A stretch of 64,000 nucleotides of DNA from Straminergon stramineum (GCA_963920665.1 OY987266.1:17117001-17181000), one strand, 5' to 3'; positions 36,788 to 50,290 are shown, counted from the first letter of the stretch. Numbers and translations: made by a program. The notes: generated by a model not told the origin, from the sequence alone.

Positions 36788-37016
36788 TACCCTTGGAAAA
36801 ACAGGTTGGTCATCTTGGAATCATCCTATTGGATATTGTGTGAATCATTTTCTTAATTAAAACCAAGAGCACTCATTGGAGGTCAAACTACTATGCAAGA
36901 CCTCCCCTTTCCACATAAAATTTGAAGGATGAAAATTTGTACTTTTGTCTTACATAGATGGATTCTCTATCATCCGTCAAGACATTTTTAGGCCACTACA
37001 AGGTTAAGGTAGTACA
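36787..37016. mobile_element. ~230-bp TTAA-family MITE, uninterrupted
   Basis: It abuts the previous element head to tail and begins CCCTTGGAAAAACAGGTTGG and ends CTACAAGGTTAA. It has the full consensus interior (GGAATCATCCTATTGG, TCATTGGAGGTCAAACTA, GGATTCTCTATCATCC). Confidence 0.78.
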
Positions 37017-39657
37017 AAAAGTGCTCTTTGTTGGGGTGATGCAATCATTAACATCTATATAAATGGATGAAACATGAAAAATGATGATGAAACTTTATCC
37101 AAAAGACTGTACATTCATCTCAAAAAGAGCAATGTGTTCCTTAAAATATGTAGGAAATTATCGATTTCATTTACAAGAAATGGAAGAATGAAGTGCCTAA
37201 TATTTATTCCATCTAAAAAAATTTGATTGCTTTTGAATGAAATATCACTCCAAATTTTTTTATGACAATCATGGTGTCAAAGCATTCTCTAACACATAGG
37301 TACACATTGCTTTCTTCAATGTAACAACAAAGAATATATTAGGTGGGGAGACACTTTTAGAGTCTTGTGTGATTCCAATTTCAAAACTCATAACTAATTC
37401 CAAAAGGTCCCTCTCCAAATGAAAGGCAACTTAGAGTTAGATGCCAATTCTATTTTTCTTTCAAGGAAAATTTACTGAAAAGTATTTCAAGAAGAGAATT
37501 GCCACAAATTGTGAATCAATTCTTCAATGGTCAAGGCACCATATTTAGGTGTTAAGGAAAACTTTGAAGTTAATTCATTTCTCATCAAATTAATATTTTT
37601 AGTATTTTCTTCTTTAGTAGAATACATTTTATTTTATTCTTAGCTTCAAAAATATGTTTATGATTTTTCTATTCAAGATTTTGTGCAAGGACATGCATTT
37701 TGGTTTCCTAGTGTTATAGGCTTTTGTGAAAAAATTATGTTGGAAATTCAATCATAGAATTTGTAGAATAAATCTTGGAAAGTTGTAAATTTGTAGTGGT
37801 ATACATGTTATATTGTGTTACACATGTTATTCTTGTTATGCTCTTTAACCTCATATTTTTTTCATGACTTGAGTTTCGAATTTGATAGGTAAATTTAAGA
37901 GGAATTTATAGACTTCAATTTACTTTTCAGTTTTTAACCCCCTCATGATTCAACATTATAAACTTTGAATCCATATACACTATTGTTGTATTTTCCTTTC
38001 TTAAGTCATTTATAACCCATCTTGTTTAAAATTGTATAGTTCTAATTTTTAAAAATTAAAAGAACCAAAAAAACTAACCAAAACTATGACATCTAAAGAA
38101 GGAATTGAACATTAATCTCCTCTTCTTTAATTTTTTGGATCTTATTGGACTTCAAATAGGTATTGTAGATTTTCTTCTTATGCATTTTTGGGACACCATT
38201 ATGAATTAACTATGAATTTTCAAATTGCTCAAAATAGATATACCAATACACACTATACATTTAGGCTAGAATCTATTGGGGTCAATTTTAAGAAAGGAAA
38301 AAAATTGAATGCCGTTACCTTATGAGACGCTATCTGTACTATAATTTTGAAGTGGAATCTTATTTATACTATACTACTACAATGTTTTTTGTAGTATATG
38401 CTTGGGGAGGTCATTTCCTTGTAATTTAGTAATTCATAAGTATTAAAAAGGTATTTTAAAGGAGATCTATATATAATAAATATATTTATAGAATATTCTA
38501 TCATATTTGGAAAATATTCAGGAAAATTATAAGAATATTCTTATAATGAATTTACAAATCCCTAATTTTCTAAAAATTTATATAAATTTTATCTCCTATT
38601 TAAATTAATAGAATCCTATCTCATAACTCAAGAAATTTTCTAAGTGAATGTGATTGAAGTCCCCAAGACTTTATATTAGGGTCAATTTTGGAAAAGGAGT
38701 GCCAAAATTGAATTGCTATGTCAAATTTTGAGAGGTCCACGTTATGCCAAATGAATTACAAATTGGCAAATGACACTTTTTGCTGAAAATGACTTATTTC
38801 AATATACATTTTAAACTCTCTATATGTATGTTTGTTATTGGTACATTGTGGACAAAAATTAGAGGAGAAAGTTAGATGTAAGTCTAATTCTATTCTTTGG
38901 ATTGGTTTAACTTTTGAGCTTGTTTATATTTGATCCCATTTTCCCCATAAGTTGCACTATTAGGTCTTTTACTTTAGTTTTTAACACTTTCACCCCTTCA
39001 AGCATCTCTTCATGTTTTAGTAGAAGTTCATCATGTCAAAGCATTGGATCATAATTTCTTCCCAGTTTTCTATAAGATGTTTTGTTAATGGAATAAGGTG
39101 TCTACTTGTTTCAAAAATATAAAAAAAAACAATACTAGGGTGATTGCAAGAAAAACTTCATGTTTTCGGTTCAAAAACGTGATTTTGGGCTATAGGACTA
39201 GCTGTCCCATAGACTACTATCAGTTATGCTCATCAACATGCACCCGTGAATCTCAATTGTTGATTCAAGGTGCCTGTAGATCTAAATTGTCGATTTAGTA
39301 CTATGTAGTACTATAGACTACTATGGAGTATTACAAAAGCCATTGGGAGTAGAAAATAGCAAGAAAGGGATTGGTGGACCTTTTTATTTTTATTAATTTA
39401 AAAAAAATTCAAAAAAATTCCATAAAAAAGCCATTTTACTAGAGAAGATTGCGCTTGCATTGCACCAAAAAATTCACGTAGGAAAATCTTTCCCTCTTCA
39501 TAGACTTCGTGCAAAGAAAGGTCACTTTAGCCCTATGTGGCAACCAACATGTTACTATTTTTATAAAAACTCATCATTAGTCCTTGTAATGTCAATAGAC
39601 CTCCAACATATCTAATTTGTGGCTTCAAATTTTCATTTTTGGATCAAAAATAGGACT
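37017..39657. other. AT-rich desert with decayed elements
   Basis: No gene is seen. About 37330-37500 is an inverted, eroded relative of the 31724 element. About 37513-38140 is an eroded copy of the 16143 element (AAGGCACCATATTTAGGTGT, AACCTCATATTTTTTTC, CTCATGATTCAACATTATAA). The rest is AT-rich without structure I can name. Confidence 0.5.
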
Positions 39658-40492
39658 TAAACCCCTCAAAATGGCCAAGGTAGATACCCAATCAAGCGAA
39701 GGTTAAGAATGGTAAAATATATATTTTTTAAATTAGAAAAAATTAGAAAATGTCTGAAACTAACACATGTACCTTCATTCCAAATTTCACGCCAAACAAA
39801 CAAATGATGCAAAAGTTATGAGCAAAAAACCACTTGTCCAAGGGCAAGTGGACAAAAAATAAAGCAAGTTTTTTTTTGCAATCACCCACTAGGTCACCCT
39901 TTTATTTAGTAGATCACTTACTTTATCCACCTATACAACTTGCTAAATTAACTTTCAATGAATTGCACATCCCCCACTCTACAAAAGCAAATAGAAATCT
40001 CCATCATTTATTATGCCAATGTACTACTTACAAAAGAAAAAAGCAGTATTTGGCAAAGTTGACAATCCTTGCAATAAACAATCTCTATAGAGTCAAAGAT
40101 AATCTTTTGGCAACAACTTCAAGAGTACATTTTTCATCCACAAATTGTCATTGTTGACTAACAATTTTGCGCAACACATGGTTTTTTTTTGGTTTTTTTT
40201 TAACATTGCATACTAAATCATGTAAATGGTATACTTGCCAACTGAAATAGAAGAGGAGTTTAATACATGAACCTTTAAATCCACCTATATAGACAAATAT
40301 TTTGGGGACAATATAAGTTCTAATCCCAACATGTAGTTGGAGAAGAGGTAGATTAGGATTATCCTCACGAAAGGGATACATTTGCAATATATGTCATAAA
40401 TTCTAAAAAGACCTATTCAAAATTGACTAAATGAGAACGTTCCAAAATTCCCATTTTGCCAACTTCAAGACCAATTGTCCATTAGTGGTTAA
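39658..40492. mobile_element. Probable TTAA-type element, ~835 bp, worn ends
   Basis: The left end is TTAAACCCCTCAAAATGGCC and the right end TTGTCCATTAGTGGTTAA. The ends are only loosely complementary, so the borders are tentative. Open frames inside are not recognisable. Confidence 0.4.
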
Positions 40493-40764
40493 ATTGGATT
40501 GAACTTCATTTAAATAAAAGAGTAATTAATAAATTACATGTGTTCTAACACAAAAAAATAAGTAGCAAGGAAAAAACCTTTTTTTCCTTCTTCAATGTAG
40601 AATTTTTGAAAAGCTTATAAAAATAATCTTGAAGGATGTTAAGAATAGTTTGAATATCATAAAAATAGAATAGTTGAAGAATAGACGAATTAAAAACTTC
40701 TCCATTCCCCCTGTCATATAAAGTTGGTTTCACTAGGAGTGAAGAACATCACAAAGTATAAGAG

Positions 40765-40970
40765 AGAATCTTCTGTCCAATTATTGGATGACAAAGAATC
40801 TGTTTATGTAAGACAAAAGTGTAGATGCTCATCCCTGTGATTTTGTGCGAGAAGGAGAGATCTTGCACAATAGTTTAACCTCCCATGAAAGCTCTTGGGT
40901 TTAATTACGCAGATGATTCACACGGTATCCAAAAGGATGATTTTCACGGTGACCAGTATATGCAAGATAA
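40765..40970. mobile_element. Decayed ~230-bp TTAA-family MITE
   Basis: The interior matches the family at 18572 and 36105: GGATGACAAAGAATCTG, CTTGCACAATAGTTTAACCT, CAGATGATTCACACGGTATC, TTCACGGTGACCAG. The TTAA borders are lost. Confidence 0.65.
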
Positions 40971-41511
40971 ACTTTCACAATGTGTCAAGAAAGGCATAGA
41001 AAGACAGTTCCTAACACTTGTACTAGTTTAGTCAATTGATCATCATAGCGACCCCTATGGAAGTGCCACAGAAAAACACATCAGCCTGCCTTTCCAGGGC
41101 CTAGTACTGGAGGTACCCACCATGAAAGAAATTAGAACCTCCATTTGACAACCTAAAAATACGCCATTTTCAAAGAAAACCGAGAGCATTAGTCAACACC
41201 AAACAGTTTCACTTGCACAACTTCGTCGTCAGGGATTACTTAACAGACTATTCATTCGCCGGTGAAGTCAACACCTTTCATAAAATACACTCACCACCTA
41301 TCACTTTCACCTTGTTACTAAACTAAGCACACCGAAGAGTTTTTTTCAACCAATTTTTCATGATCTCAAAGCCTGCCATATCTGAAGGGAGATCTAAACA
41401 ATGAGGAGAGAATTTTACAGTACCATAATTGCACAGATTGAAAAGAAAAGAAAAGAAAAGAAAAGAAATGAAATGAGGAAATTCACCACATCCGTGAAAA
41501 CCAAGTCCCAT
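40971..41511 (-). other. 3' region of the OSCA-like gene with (AAAAG)n
   Basis: This is presumed 3' untranslated and flanking DNA. A pentanucleotide AAAAG microsatellite runs at about 41441-41466. No other gene is seen. Confidence 0.5.
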
Positions 41512-44500
41512 CTACACGGGTATGTCAGAATCAATAAAAGCGGAAGACTCGGGAAGCAAGCGTTGTGTCTTGGAGTTTTGGTCGACGTTCAAGTCGACAT
41601 GACGCAAAGCTGGGTGCAGATAAGCATCTCGAATGGTGTTCAGAATCTCGTCCTTTCGCCCGGACTCCCCGTCGTCGATATCTTTCTTCATTGTGCTCTG
41701 CAGAAGTTAAACCACAGAAAAACTTAAATTGAGTCATTCCAGCCCTGGCCATAGATCAACAGAAAATTTGTCACGAGATCTCAAACAAGGTGGGGAACCC
41801 TCTGTCAGCTGTTTTGAGTGGTCTCCATTAAGGTAAGAGACCCTATTGTGTCATGTGACTAGTTGTGTGTCACTTTGCAAGTCACTATGTATGAGTAGAA
41901 TACATTTGAATATTCGAAATGTACAATTATGATATAGAGTAACACATATATGGTGAATGGAAGTTCTCCCCATTATTCAGAGAGTTTTCAAAATAAGTAT
42001 GATTTGAATATCACATGAATAAGTTAAGATTTTTGAAGTTTGAAGCACTCAGATCCCAATCACAGAAGCCTAAATTATCCTTGAATCGCTAGCATTGCAT
42101 CTCTATAATGTCTCTCATGACAACAACTGATTTCTTAACCAAGTCACGAGTTTCAAAGACAATGGGTAATGATAGTAAATGGGTGGCGTACAACCCACGG
42201 GAAAGAAACCTCCAAGCACATGGATTCCTAACCATCAAAGAATTCAACTGCCAAGGCAGAGCTAGCTAAGGCTGGATAGATTTATATCCTTTTACGTTTA
42301 TGAAGAAGTGACTTCGCATATGAATTGACTTGTGAATTAACCTATGAATAAGGTTATTTTCTATTCTTTCCAAGCACTTGAGCCTCGGAACACTTATAAT
42401 TATAAGACAAGGGACCCTTTGCTACACATGAATCAAGTCTCCTTTCACTGTAGAAAATCTTGAATACAAGCTTGCCCAAGATTTACGGGCCATTATAACA
42501 AGAAATATTCTTGTTACAGTGGCACTATGCAAGGACCCCCAAACTTCCTATTATTCAAGAATGTTATGGAGATAAGAAAGATGAGAGATGTACCTCCAGG
42601 TTGAAATTCTTAAAGATGGGGAGAAATCGGTGCCGGCAATGCTCGTGAAAGTACCACGTGAGAAACGGGAGAGGGATGCACCCCAGTGAAGCCGATTTTA
42701 GCCCTTTCACTGAAAACATCCCAATGAACAGCACTTGCATGAACACGATGCATACAACGGTTCGGCTGTGAATTTCCGGCCAGTATTGCCCTCCCGTTTC
42801 ATACTTGGGCTCATACACATGCAAAACCTGGCATTCGAAAAGAGCATTCAAAACATATCATCAGTCAAAAATTAAGTCTTTCTATTTTTAGGCATCTGCC
42901 GAATTACATTTGCCAACATTAATTAATTATTCGGCAAGGAATGGCAACCTTGACCACCACGTACGGTAGTAGAAAATCCTCCGGAAGTGTTCAACAAATT
43001 TCAACCCCATTAACACCCATGATCAACACTACCCAAAACATGTCACCTACATTTGAACCCCAAAGCATTACTTTTTCCTAGATCATACAAGATTTACACA
43101 ATCAAAAAATGAGAGTCTATGAGAGCCTAGTGTTGGTTTCTCGTACACCTAGAGACAATCAACTTTGAAAAATTCATAACATATTCATACGTTGTCCAAA
43201 TCATGCATGCTAAAGTGCGTTGGAATCCTCTTTCAGTTGCCAATAAGATCCAATGAAACTAGTTCATGCTGAATATAGCAACTATGCTAAGTTGTAATTA
43301 GAGACGATTATATGTGAGCGCGCATACCTTCATTGTAACGCAGCTACGTTTTCTAAACTACCTTCCTGGAGTGGATTCTCTCTACATGTGGGATAATGAG
43401 AAAAGACATGCACCTGATTGCGGTAGACCAGGTAGCCCAAGATGAAGTAGATGAGCAGGAAAGGGAGGATGAGCGGGTTGATAATGGAATACACAAGACC
43501 CAGCAGAACAAAGAAGAGCACTGTGGGCAGAGTCCGGAAGTAGGGTAACGACATCACATTATCCACCAGAGGTTTGTGCTTTTCGGCCACCGTGTGCCGC
43601 TTCAGGAAGTTCAACACCAGGGTGCCCGATTGCAGAATCTCCAGGGGCATGCCAGTCCAGCCTGACGTCATGATATACGTGATGAAAAAATTCGCCTGCA
43701 GGTTCATAGATTAGAATTGTATCAGGACAGACAGATATTTGGACGCTGTGGACAAGTATACATATAATAAACCATTTCATTTTGTTCAATGACTTACAAA
43801 AACAGTAACTGAAGGTAGAGGATACCAAAACTGTTAGAAACTGATGTAAGTTTTTATTGGCAAAACCCTTGTTTCCAACAGCAACTCATGTCTTCCAATC
43901 AAGACTTCGATGGGCTTCAATCAGCAAGTTGAATGTACATATGACTTGGCTGATTGTCTATGGCCACTGATTTTTGAAGGGTAATGGGATTGTCTCTTAG
44001 AAATAATCATAAATTGAGCTAGAGAATTTTATCTCAAGAGAGAGTGGCTCTTGTGAAATCCAAAGTGATCTCCCCGTGTAAGCACAGGTTACCATCGATT
44101 ATATTAAATGCACAATGTCAAGGGCCACTGCCGCATTCCCGTCGAGATGGATGGTCACGTTTTCATCTTTAAAAATTTTCATCCTAATTTTGGAAGCATT
44201 ATTGAGTTTATAATCCGGTTCTAGCAAACTACAGAGAATACTACAATTTCTTAAACAATTTCTTATGCAAAGCAGGGTTGTTGCAATTGTTGCACTACTA
44301 GTATTAAAATGATGAAGGTGACCAAATAGAGTCACCTCTACCGTAAAAAAGTGTCAAGCCATTTCATTTGTTCTACAAAAACAGTATCCATTTCCAAGTA
44401 AGATTCAGTCGAGTGCATTTGAACAGAGTTGAGAATACACGTACTTGTCCAGGAACGGCTTCAGCAAGCTTCCTGGGGATACTCTTGGGATCCTCTGCGA

Positions 44501-47500
44501 AGGACTGGCTAATACTAATCAACGAGCCACTCAAGACTGCAGCCAGAAACACATTTCCAGCAAGAAGATTGAACATTTTCGATGACGCCTTCCGCTCCTG
44601 GTGGCTTATAGACGGGTGACCCTCAATCCGTGACAGGACGAAAAAGACGGTTGGCACCAAGTACAAGATTAAAGCCAGTAAAAGCGCTGGCAGGTACCCT
44701 TGCACAAAGGATCTCACAGCTGGACTGCATCACATATAAATCAAAAACAATCATCGATACATCGATACATATCTTTCTTTCTAAACCCTAAACCGTTAAC
44801 CCCTTGAAAGATCAGCATTGATACTTATCCCTTCACAGTGAAACACACAGTTCAATTTCTTCTAGAAGAGAGTACTACACTGGGGTCCTCATTCAGTCTT
44901 TCCACTTGCGTAGGTTGCATACTTCGATAACCATTTACAGAACATATCATTTCATACTAAGCAAGTTCTTTGTAAATTATGGAATGTGCAAAATAGTGTG
45001 TTAAGTGAAAAGTTACGGCCTAAGTGGACAGACTAAATCAGGACAATGGTGTACTTGACAAGACTCCAGGAGAGGATTAAAGAGGGCGTACATGTTCAAG
45101 ATGTTCTGCACGATGATTTCGGGCAAGTATTTCTTCACAGTATCCAGATTCTCAAGCAATTTAATTGCAAATGTGAAAGGGTAGTAGATGAAAATTATCA
45201 AAATGGCCAGAACTGTAGATATTATTAGGCGAATGAAGATCTGGTTGTAAGGTATCTCCAGGTTGGGCCAATCTACATCTTGTGGTTCAGGTGCCCATTG
45301 AGTCACCCAATGCAGAGGGTTTACTGATTGCTGTGTCTGTGCTGTCACTGCTGCCCCCCAACGCGTTCGCACTGTTACAAATGCTGTGGGTACCTCCTGC
45401 ACTCGTCACAGAATGTCAATGCAGGATATTGAAGCAGGCACAATGGTTGAGAGGAGTACTAGGATCAATAATCATATACCTTCTAAATTTCATTTTCAAC
45501 GCAATACAGCATTCGATTTAGAAGATTTGCAACGAATGAGATGCAAGGTTCACAGTGCAATGCTAAATTTTCAAAGATCATATAAGACTGCAACTTTTAT
45601 GATATTGTAGCGCTAGGTGCAAACAGCCCATTAGAATTGAGGGTAGGACAAACTTCGAGGTCCTAAATGGCGTTTTGTAGATCACTTAACAAAAAAGAAT
45701 TTTCGAATGATCAGATTTTGGTTGTACGTCAAAAATGCCATTCAGGTATCCATAATGTTACAATTGGTACTAGTAAATTGAAATTGACTTTATAAAAAAT
45801 GCTCACTTGTCTACATTATGATAAGCAAGCGGGTTGTTTTTTAAGTCACTTTGTCTACTGACCTTTTTTTTCTGTCGAAACTCCATCTGGCATTGCCGGA
45901 CCTGGCGGTGGACGTCCTCCAACTTCTCAATGTGAAGTTCAATGGGATCTTTCACCGGCCCATAGAGTCCACAAAAACCTGTTCGAGAAGGCTTCCTTTG
46001 GCCGGGAGGCTTTTGCTTCAATTCAAATATCTTCAGCTTCAATTTCTCCAGTTCATTCTGTAATATAATTTGCATACACCACAAAAGCGTTTGATCAATC
46101 TCAAATTTCCTAGAACTTGCAGCCAATATGCTACATCTCACTTTTGGTTTCATGAAACACTAGCAGAGAACCAAACCCCCGAAGTAATCTGTAAATCCTA
46201 GCCAATTTACAAGTGAGAGAGTTCAGGTTAAAAACTGCCTTAATTGCATTACAATTTAACCCGGCTCGATTTCTATAATACCTTCAGAACGGGGGCTAAA
46301 TTTAGCAAAGCTTCTACCAGAACTTTTTTCCTTGCTACATAAGATGTGAATGACACAGTGTTAAATTCGAAATTTAGTACATTTAGTAGTGTTTTTAGCA
46401 ACTTGAGCTAATTATGAAAATCACATTTGGGACCACTAGGCTCTCTTCGTGAAAACAGAAAATTTCCATATGATCAATGCTTGAGATCACGTACCAAGAG
46501 GCTTGTGACATGGCTGGATTTATAAACCATGTTGTGGGACAAGTACTCAATAGGGTGAAAGCGGCGGAAGAAGTAGTCCACATTGTCACTATAACTGAGT
46601 TCTTCATTCTCAGGCTTCGGGATCGCTTGAACGAGCACCGTAAACTGATCAGGCTGCGGAAGCACTCCTGAAAGATACTCCAAACGCAAGTTTGTCACAT
46701 GCTTGAACTCCTGGACATTGAAGGAGGAGCATAACACATGAGAAACTTTTTTTAGTTTTAACAATCATGAGATTCAATCAATATTTGCATTGAAACTGTT
46801 CCTCATTCAAACCTGAAAGCTGAAACGAATTGAGAAAAACGTAGTCTTACAAGGTACAACAACGCATATGCACTGAGGGAGATGAAGTAGAGAACCGCAA
46901 AATGAATCCACAACCTGTAAATCACCATAACCAAAACAACACAATAATTGACCAGAAGTTCGTTGTCCACATGCTATCAATTGGGGCTATTTATGCACTT
47001 AGGGATGAATTCGCATATCCACAGGAGTCAAAGTACCCTACTACAAGGTTTGATCAGACAAAAAGTGCATAAAAGTCCTTGTCATTTGTTAAATGGGGTG
47101 CTGCATCTTAGCTGGCATAATAAAATCAGATCCTGCAAAAGACTAAATCAAGTGGAAAGCTGCAAGGAGGGTAACAAAAAATTCAGTAGAAGAAGAAATC
47201 ATGCCCTTCATCTGTAAACGATGGAAACATGCTTTCAGTAAAGTCACTAGACTTGCTTGAAAGCATCCTAAGTGTACTTTCTATTCTTGGTTCAGGCAAG
47301 TAAGGGTTAATGATTCTGAATAAAAGTGAATTCATGGATTGATAGCAATAGTAACTGTGCAGAAGGATTCAAACCAAAATCTAGTGACTACCATAGTGAA
47401 AGAAAAAAAATCTGGTGACTGGAAATATTACATTCCGGAAATACTATGAGATCTTGCTTTCAGGATGCATACCGCATTGAGCCATAGGAGATGTTGAGGA

Positions 47501-49171
47501 TTGTCAGTTTATCCAGAGTGCCATATTCATGCTTCTCTTTCTCGCTTGGGTTGTCAGCAAGGTAACTGTCTGTGAAATTGAGGGGCGCCAGGATCCCAAA
47601 CCCTACTACCGTGCAGATCATGAAAAACCGCATGCTGGAAACAGGCCACCCCCCAAAAGCAAGTTAGGTCACATAAAGATTAGGTCTTACTTAAAACTTG
47701 AGAGATTACAATCGATCAACTCCTGAACGCCCAGAAGCCCCCTCTGGGACCATCTCAAGCCACAAAATTATCATTTAGTCGCACAAAGAAACAATCTTAG
47801 TCGATGTCAATTGCATGTTTATGTACATTAGTCAAAACGATCTAATCTTAGATTTGTCTTGTCAAGAACACTAAATATGAGTTCGAACTTCAAGTTTTGA
47901 TGTCCTACTGTGGAGCAATAACAAAATTCAATAATCAAGTCCATTGAAAAGAACTTTACGTGTCTTGGTAGAATCTACAAATTCCACCAAATCTAATCAA
48001 TGAAAGAGAAATTGCTAAATCATGAAAAAAAGTGAAGGTGACCCCCAAATGAGAAAAAATGCCTGACAATGTAAGGATGGGCTGGTCACTGTGGAAATCA
48101 TCCTTTTCAGTATAGTGTGAATCATCTACTATCATCTACTAAAAAAAAAGGTACTCATTGGAGGTCAAACTAATGTGCAAGACCTACCCTTTTTGAACAA
48201 AATTCCAAGGATGAACACATGCACTTCTTGTCTTACATAGAAGGATTCTTTGTCATCCATCCGACCAATAGAGTGGTCTGCAATATCCTAATATCCTTAT
48301 AGGGTTAACCTAGAAGGACATCATCTCGGTGATAAGTACTCACTAAAAAATGATTCAATTTTGGACCATTTCTTTGTTTCTCCACTAACAAGAGAAAGTC
48401 ATCCTTCGGACACTTTGTGTCCTCAACGTCGTTTCGGGGTTAAGAGCATTCCCACCAGCATCTGAAAATGGGCTCTCAAACCTCGTTTTCCAGATCCAGA
48501 TCCAGTAAACCTTTGTCTCCGACAAAAGAGATAGTTTTCCAGAAACTTGATGGATTTCTCGACAAACCTTTCTAATTACAGTGACTAGTGAACTGCAGTG
48601 ATAGCCTATCATACAGATCACGTTTTCCACATGCACCAGTGGGAATACTCTAAGGGTTAAAACTTGAAAGATTACAATTGCTTGAAAACTTGTACCGAAA
48701 GTCTGGCTAAGGCGCGATTACCAGAGAATGAAGTTGCAGTGACTAGTGAACTCAAGTGATAAGTTTTCATCCAGATCATGTTTTCCATACATGCACCAGT
48801 GAAAAGATTAAACCTTGAGATTTCAATTCCTTGTTAAAACCTGTGCCGAAAGCCTCGCTATGGCGTGCTTACCAGAGGACGAAGATGCGAAGAAACACGA
48901 CAGCATCGACACCGGAAGATTTGAGAATGTCTTTTTCCGTGGGATCCCAGGCGCGCTTCACCCATCCCGCGGAAGGCACCAAGCGTTCTACGGTGAAGGA
49001 GTCCTTCTCCTCGCCCGCGGCTTTCATCCTTTTGCGCTCGCGCAGCAACTGTCTGGTGAAGTACACCCCGGCATTCGCATGCTGCTTCCGGAACACGGAG
49101 TACAAGGCGAAGAACAAGATTGCTAAGCCGATGTTGATCCCCGCCGAGGTCGCCAACTCCGCAATCTCCAT
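41512..49171 (-). CDS. OSCA/CSC1-like osmosensitive calcium-permeable channel, 10 exons
   Basis: It is a membrane channel of the OSCA/TMEM63 (DUF221) family, which gates cation and calcium entry on membrane tension or osmotic stress. Exons are 49171-48873, 47634-47473, 46914-46851, 46710-46495, 46057-45863, 45396-45065, 44724-44445, 43695-43414, 42827-42594 and 41697-41512: one frame, 749 aa (Arabidopsis OSCA1.1 is 772). Family landmarks: TM0 near SAGINIGLAILFFALYSVFR, then LRIFVLCMRFF, the cytosolic PDQFTVLVQAIP motif, the RTGFCGLYGPVKDPIELH loop, RTRWGAAVTAQTQQ, WAPEPQDVDWPNLEIPY, the pore region with YLVPTVFFVLSRIEG, FFITYIMTSGWTGMPLEIL, LGLVYSIINPLILPF, and the C-terminal DAYLHPALRHVD. 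The exon 6/7 join is ambiguous; GA/GTCTTG to CAG/T gives the best frame (LLDPAVRSFVQGYLP). Intron 1 hosts two MITEs and a tandem duplication. Confidence 0.93.
48070..48308. mobile_element. ~235-bp TTAA-family MITE in OSCA intron 1
   Basis: GGGCTGGTCACTGTGGAAAT, TACTCATTGGAGGTCAAACT, CCAAGGATGAACACATGCAC and GGATTCTTTGTCATCC match the family consensus. The right end is TATAGGGTTAA at 48308. The left border is unclear. Confidence 0.75.
48444..48650. mobile_element. Tourist-like MITE in OSCA intron 1, TAA target duplication
   Basis: The left end is GAGCATTCCCACCAGCAT and the right end ATGCACCAGTGGGAATACTC, imperfect complements. TAA lies on both sides (48441-48443 and 48651-48653). The 3-bp TWA target and terminal sequence fit PIF/Harbinger-derived Tourist elements common in plants. 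Confidence 0.72.
48580..48883 (-). repeat. ~150-bp tandem duplication joining a MITE end to OSCA exon 1
   Basis: Unit 48580-48733 and unit 48734-48883 share CAGTGACTAGTGAACT, the TGCACCAGTG end of the MITE, and the sequence crossing the exon 1 donor (GTACCGAAAGTCTGGCTAAG against GTGCCGAAAGCCTCGCTATG, then ATTACCAGAG against CTTACCAGAG). Only the second unit holds the functional exon 1 end. Confidence 0.75.
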
Positions 49172-49329
49172 CACGATTCACCTCACTAGTAGGCAGGGAA
49201 TCCGGTTCTGCTCCCGAAGCGTCGCACCCTAAACCCTAAATCCATGCCCCTGAGGAAATTCGAGCTGGATCCAAAAGAAATTGCATCAACGACACGACTC
49301 CATTTTACCTCCACATCACCTCTGCCAAA

Positions 49330-50290
49330 ACCAAAACCAAAATTCAAATCGATTTGAATTGCAACCCTGAGCTAACGCAACCAAGCTCTTCAATCGAAAA
49401 GAAATTGAGGGGAGTAAAATTCCTAAGAAATCAAAAATCACTGGCAAGGGGAGAGAATTAAGGAGTGACTTTCACGACATAGGGAATGGAGTGAGTCTGA
49501 AACGGAAACGGAACAGGTGCAATTGACTGATCGACTCAAGGAACCCACAAAACCAAATTCAAATACCTTGAAATAGCAACCCTGAGGTAACGCAATCAAG
49601 GATTACGTACACTTTCGAACTCTGGAATCTATTGAAAACAAGCAACTACACTACTACAGGCCTTGTCCCCGTAGCACTGGCTTGCTTTTTAAGTAAGGTC
49701 CTACTCAAACTTCTGTCCATGCAAAGCCTCCTCCCCTTCACTTCAGACACAACAAATTCAGGTTACTAAAATTATTCAGGTTACTTAATTTACTAGAAAG
49801 TCAGAACTCACTGGCAAGGGGCGAGAATTCAGGTGCATATTCACGACAGGGCTGACGGAAAAGACTCAAGCGAAACAGGTGCGATGGAATGCTCGATTCA
49901 AAGAACCCACAAAACCCTTGAAATTGCAACCCCGAGCTAACACAATCGAGCATCACGTACAATCTCGAGCTCTCTAATCTATAGTGCGGGCAGTAAAATT
50001 CCTACAAAAGCAGACCTCACTGGCAAGTGGCGCGAATTCAGGCGCGAATTCACGACACGGGTGAAGGAATGAGGACAGGCAGTTGCGATTGAAGGATCGA
50101 TTGAAGGAGCTCACATGCATAACCAAATTCAATGCCCTTCAAAATTGCAACCCTGAGCAAGCACAACGTACAATTTCGGGCTCTGGAAGCTACAGTTCTG
50201 AAATCAAATTGTGGGGAGTGGAATTGTTAGGAATCCGAACTCACTGGCGATTCCGTTGCGACTTCACGACATGGGTGCTTGAATTTTCCT
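49330..50290 (-). repeat. Four-copy tandem repeat upstream of the OSCA-like gene
   Basis: The string ACTCACTGGCAAGG or a close variant occurs at about 49440, 49810, 50019 and 50243. In each unit it is followed by (C)GCGAATTCA and a CACGAC box, and preceded by GAATTGCAACCCTGAGCTAA-like sequence. Unit length is about 210-225 bases; the first interval is longer (370) because of inserted DNA at about 49626-49790. The array covers the presumed leader and promoter of OSCA. Confidence 0.8.
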
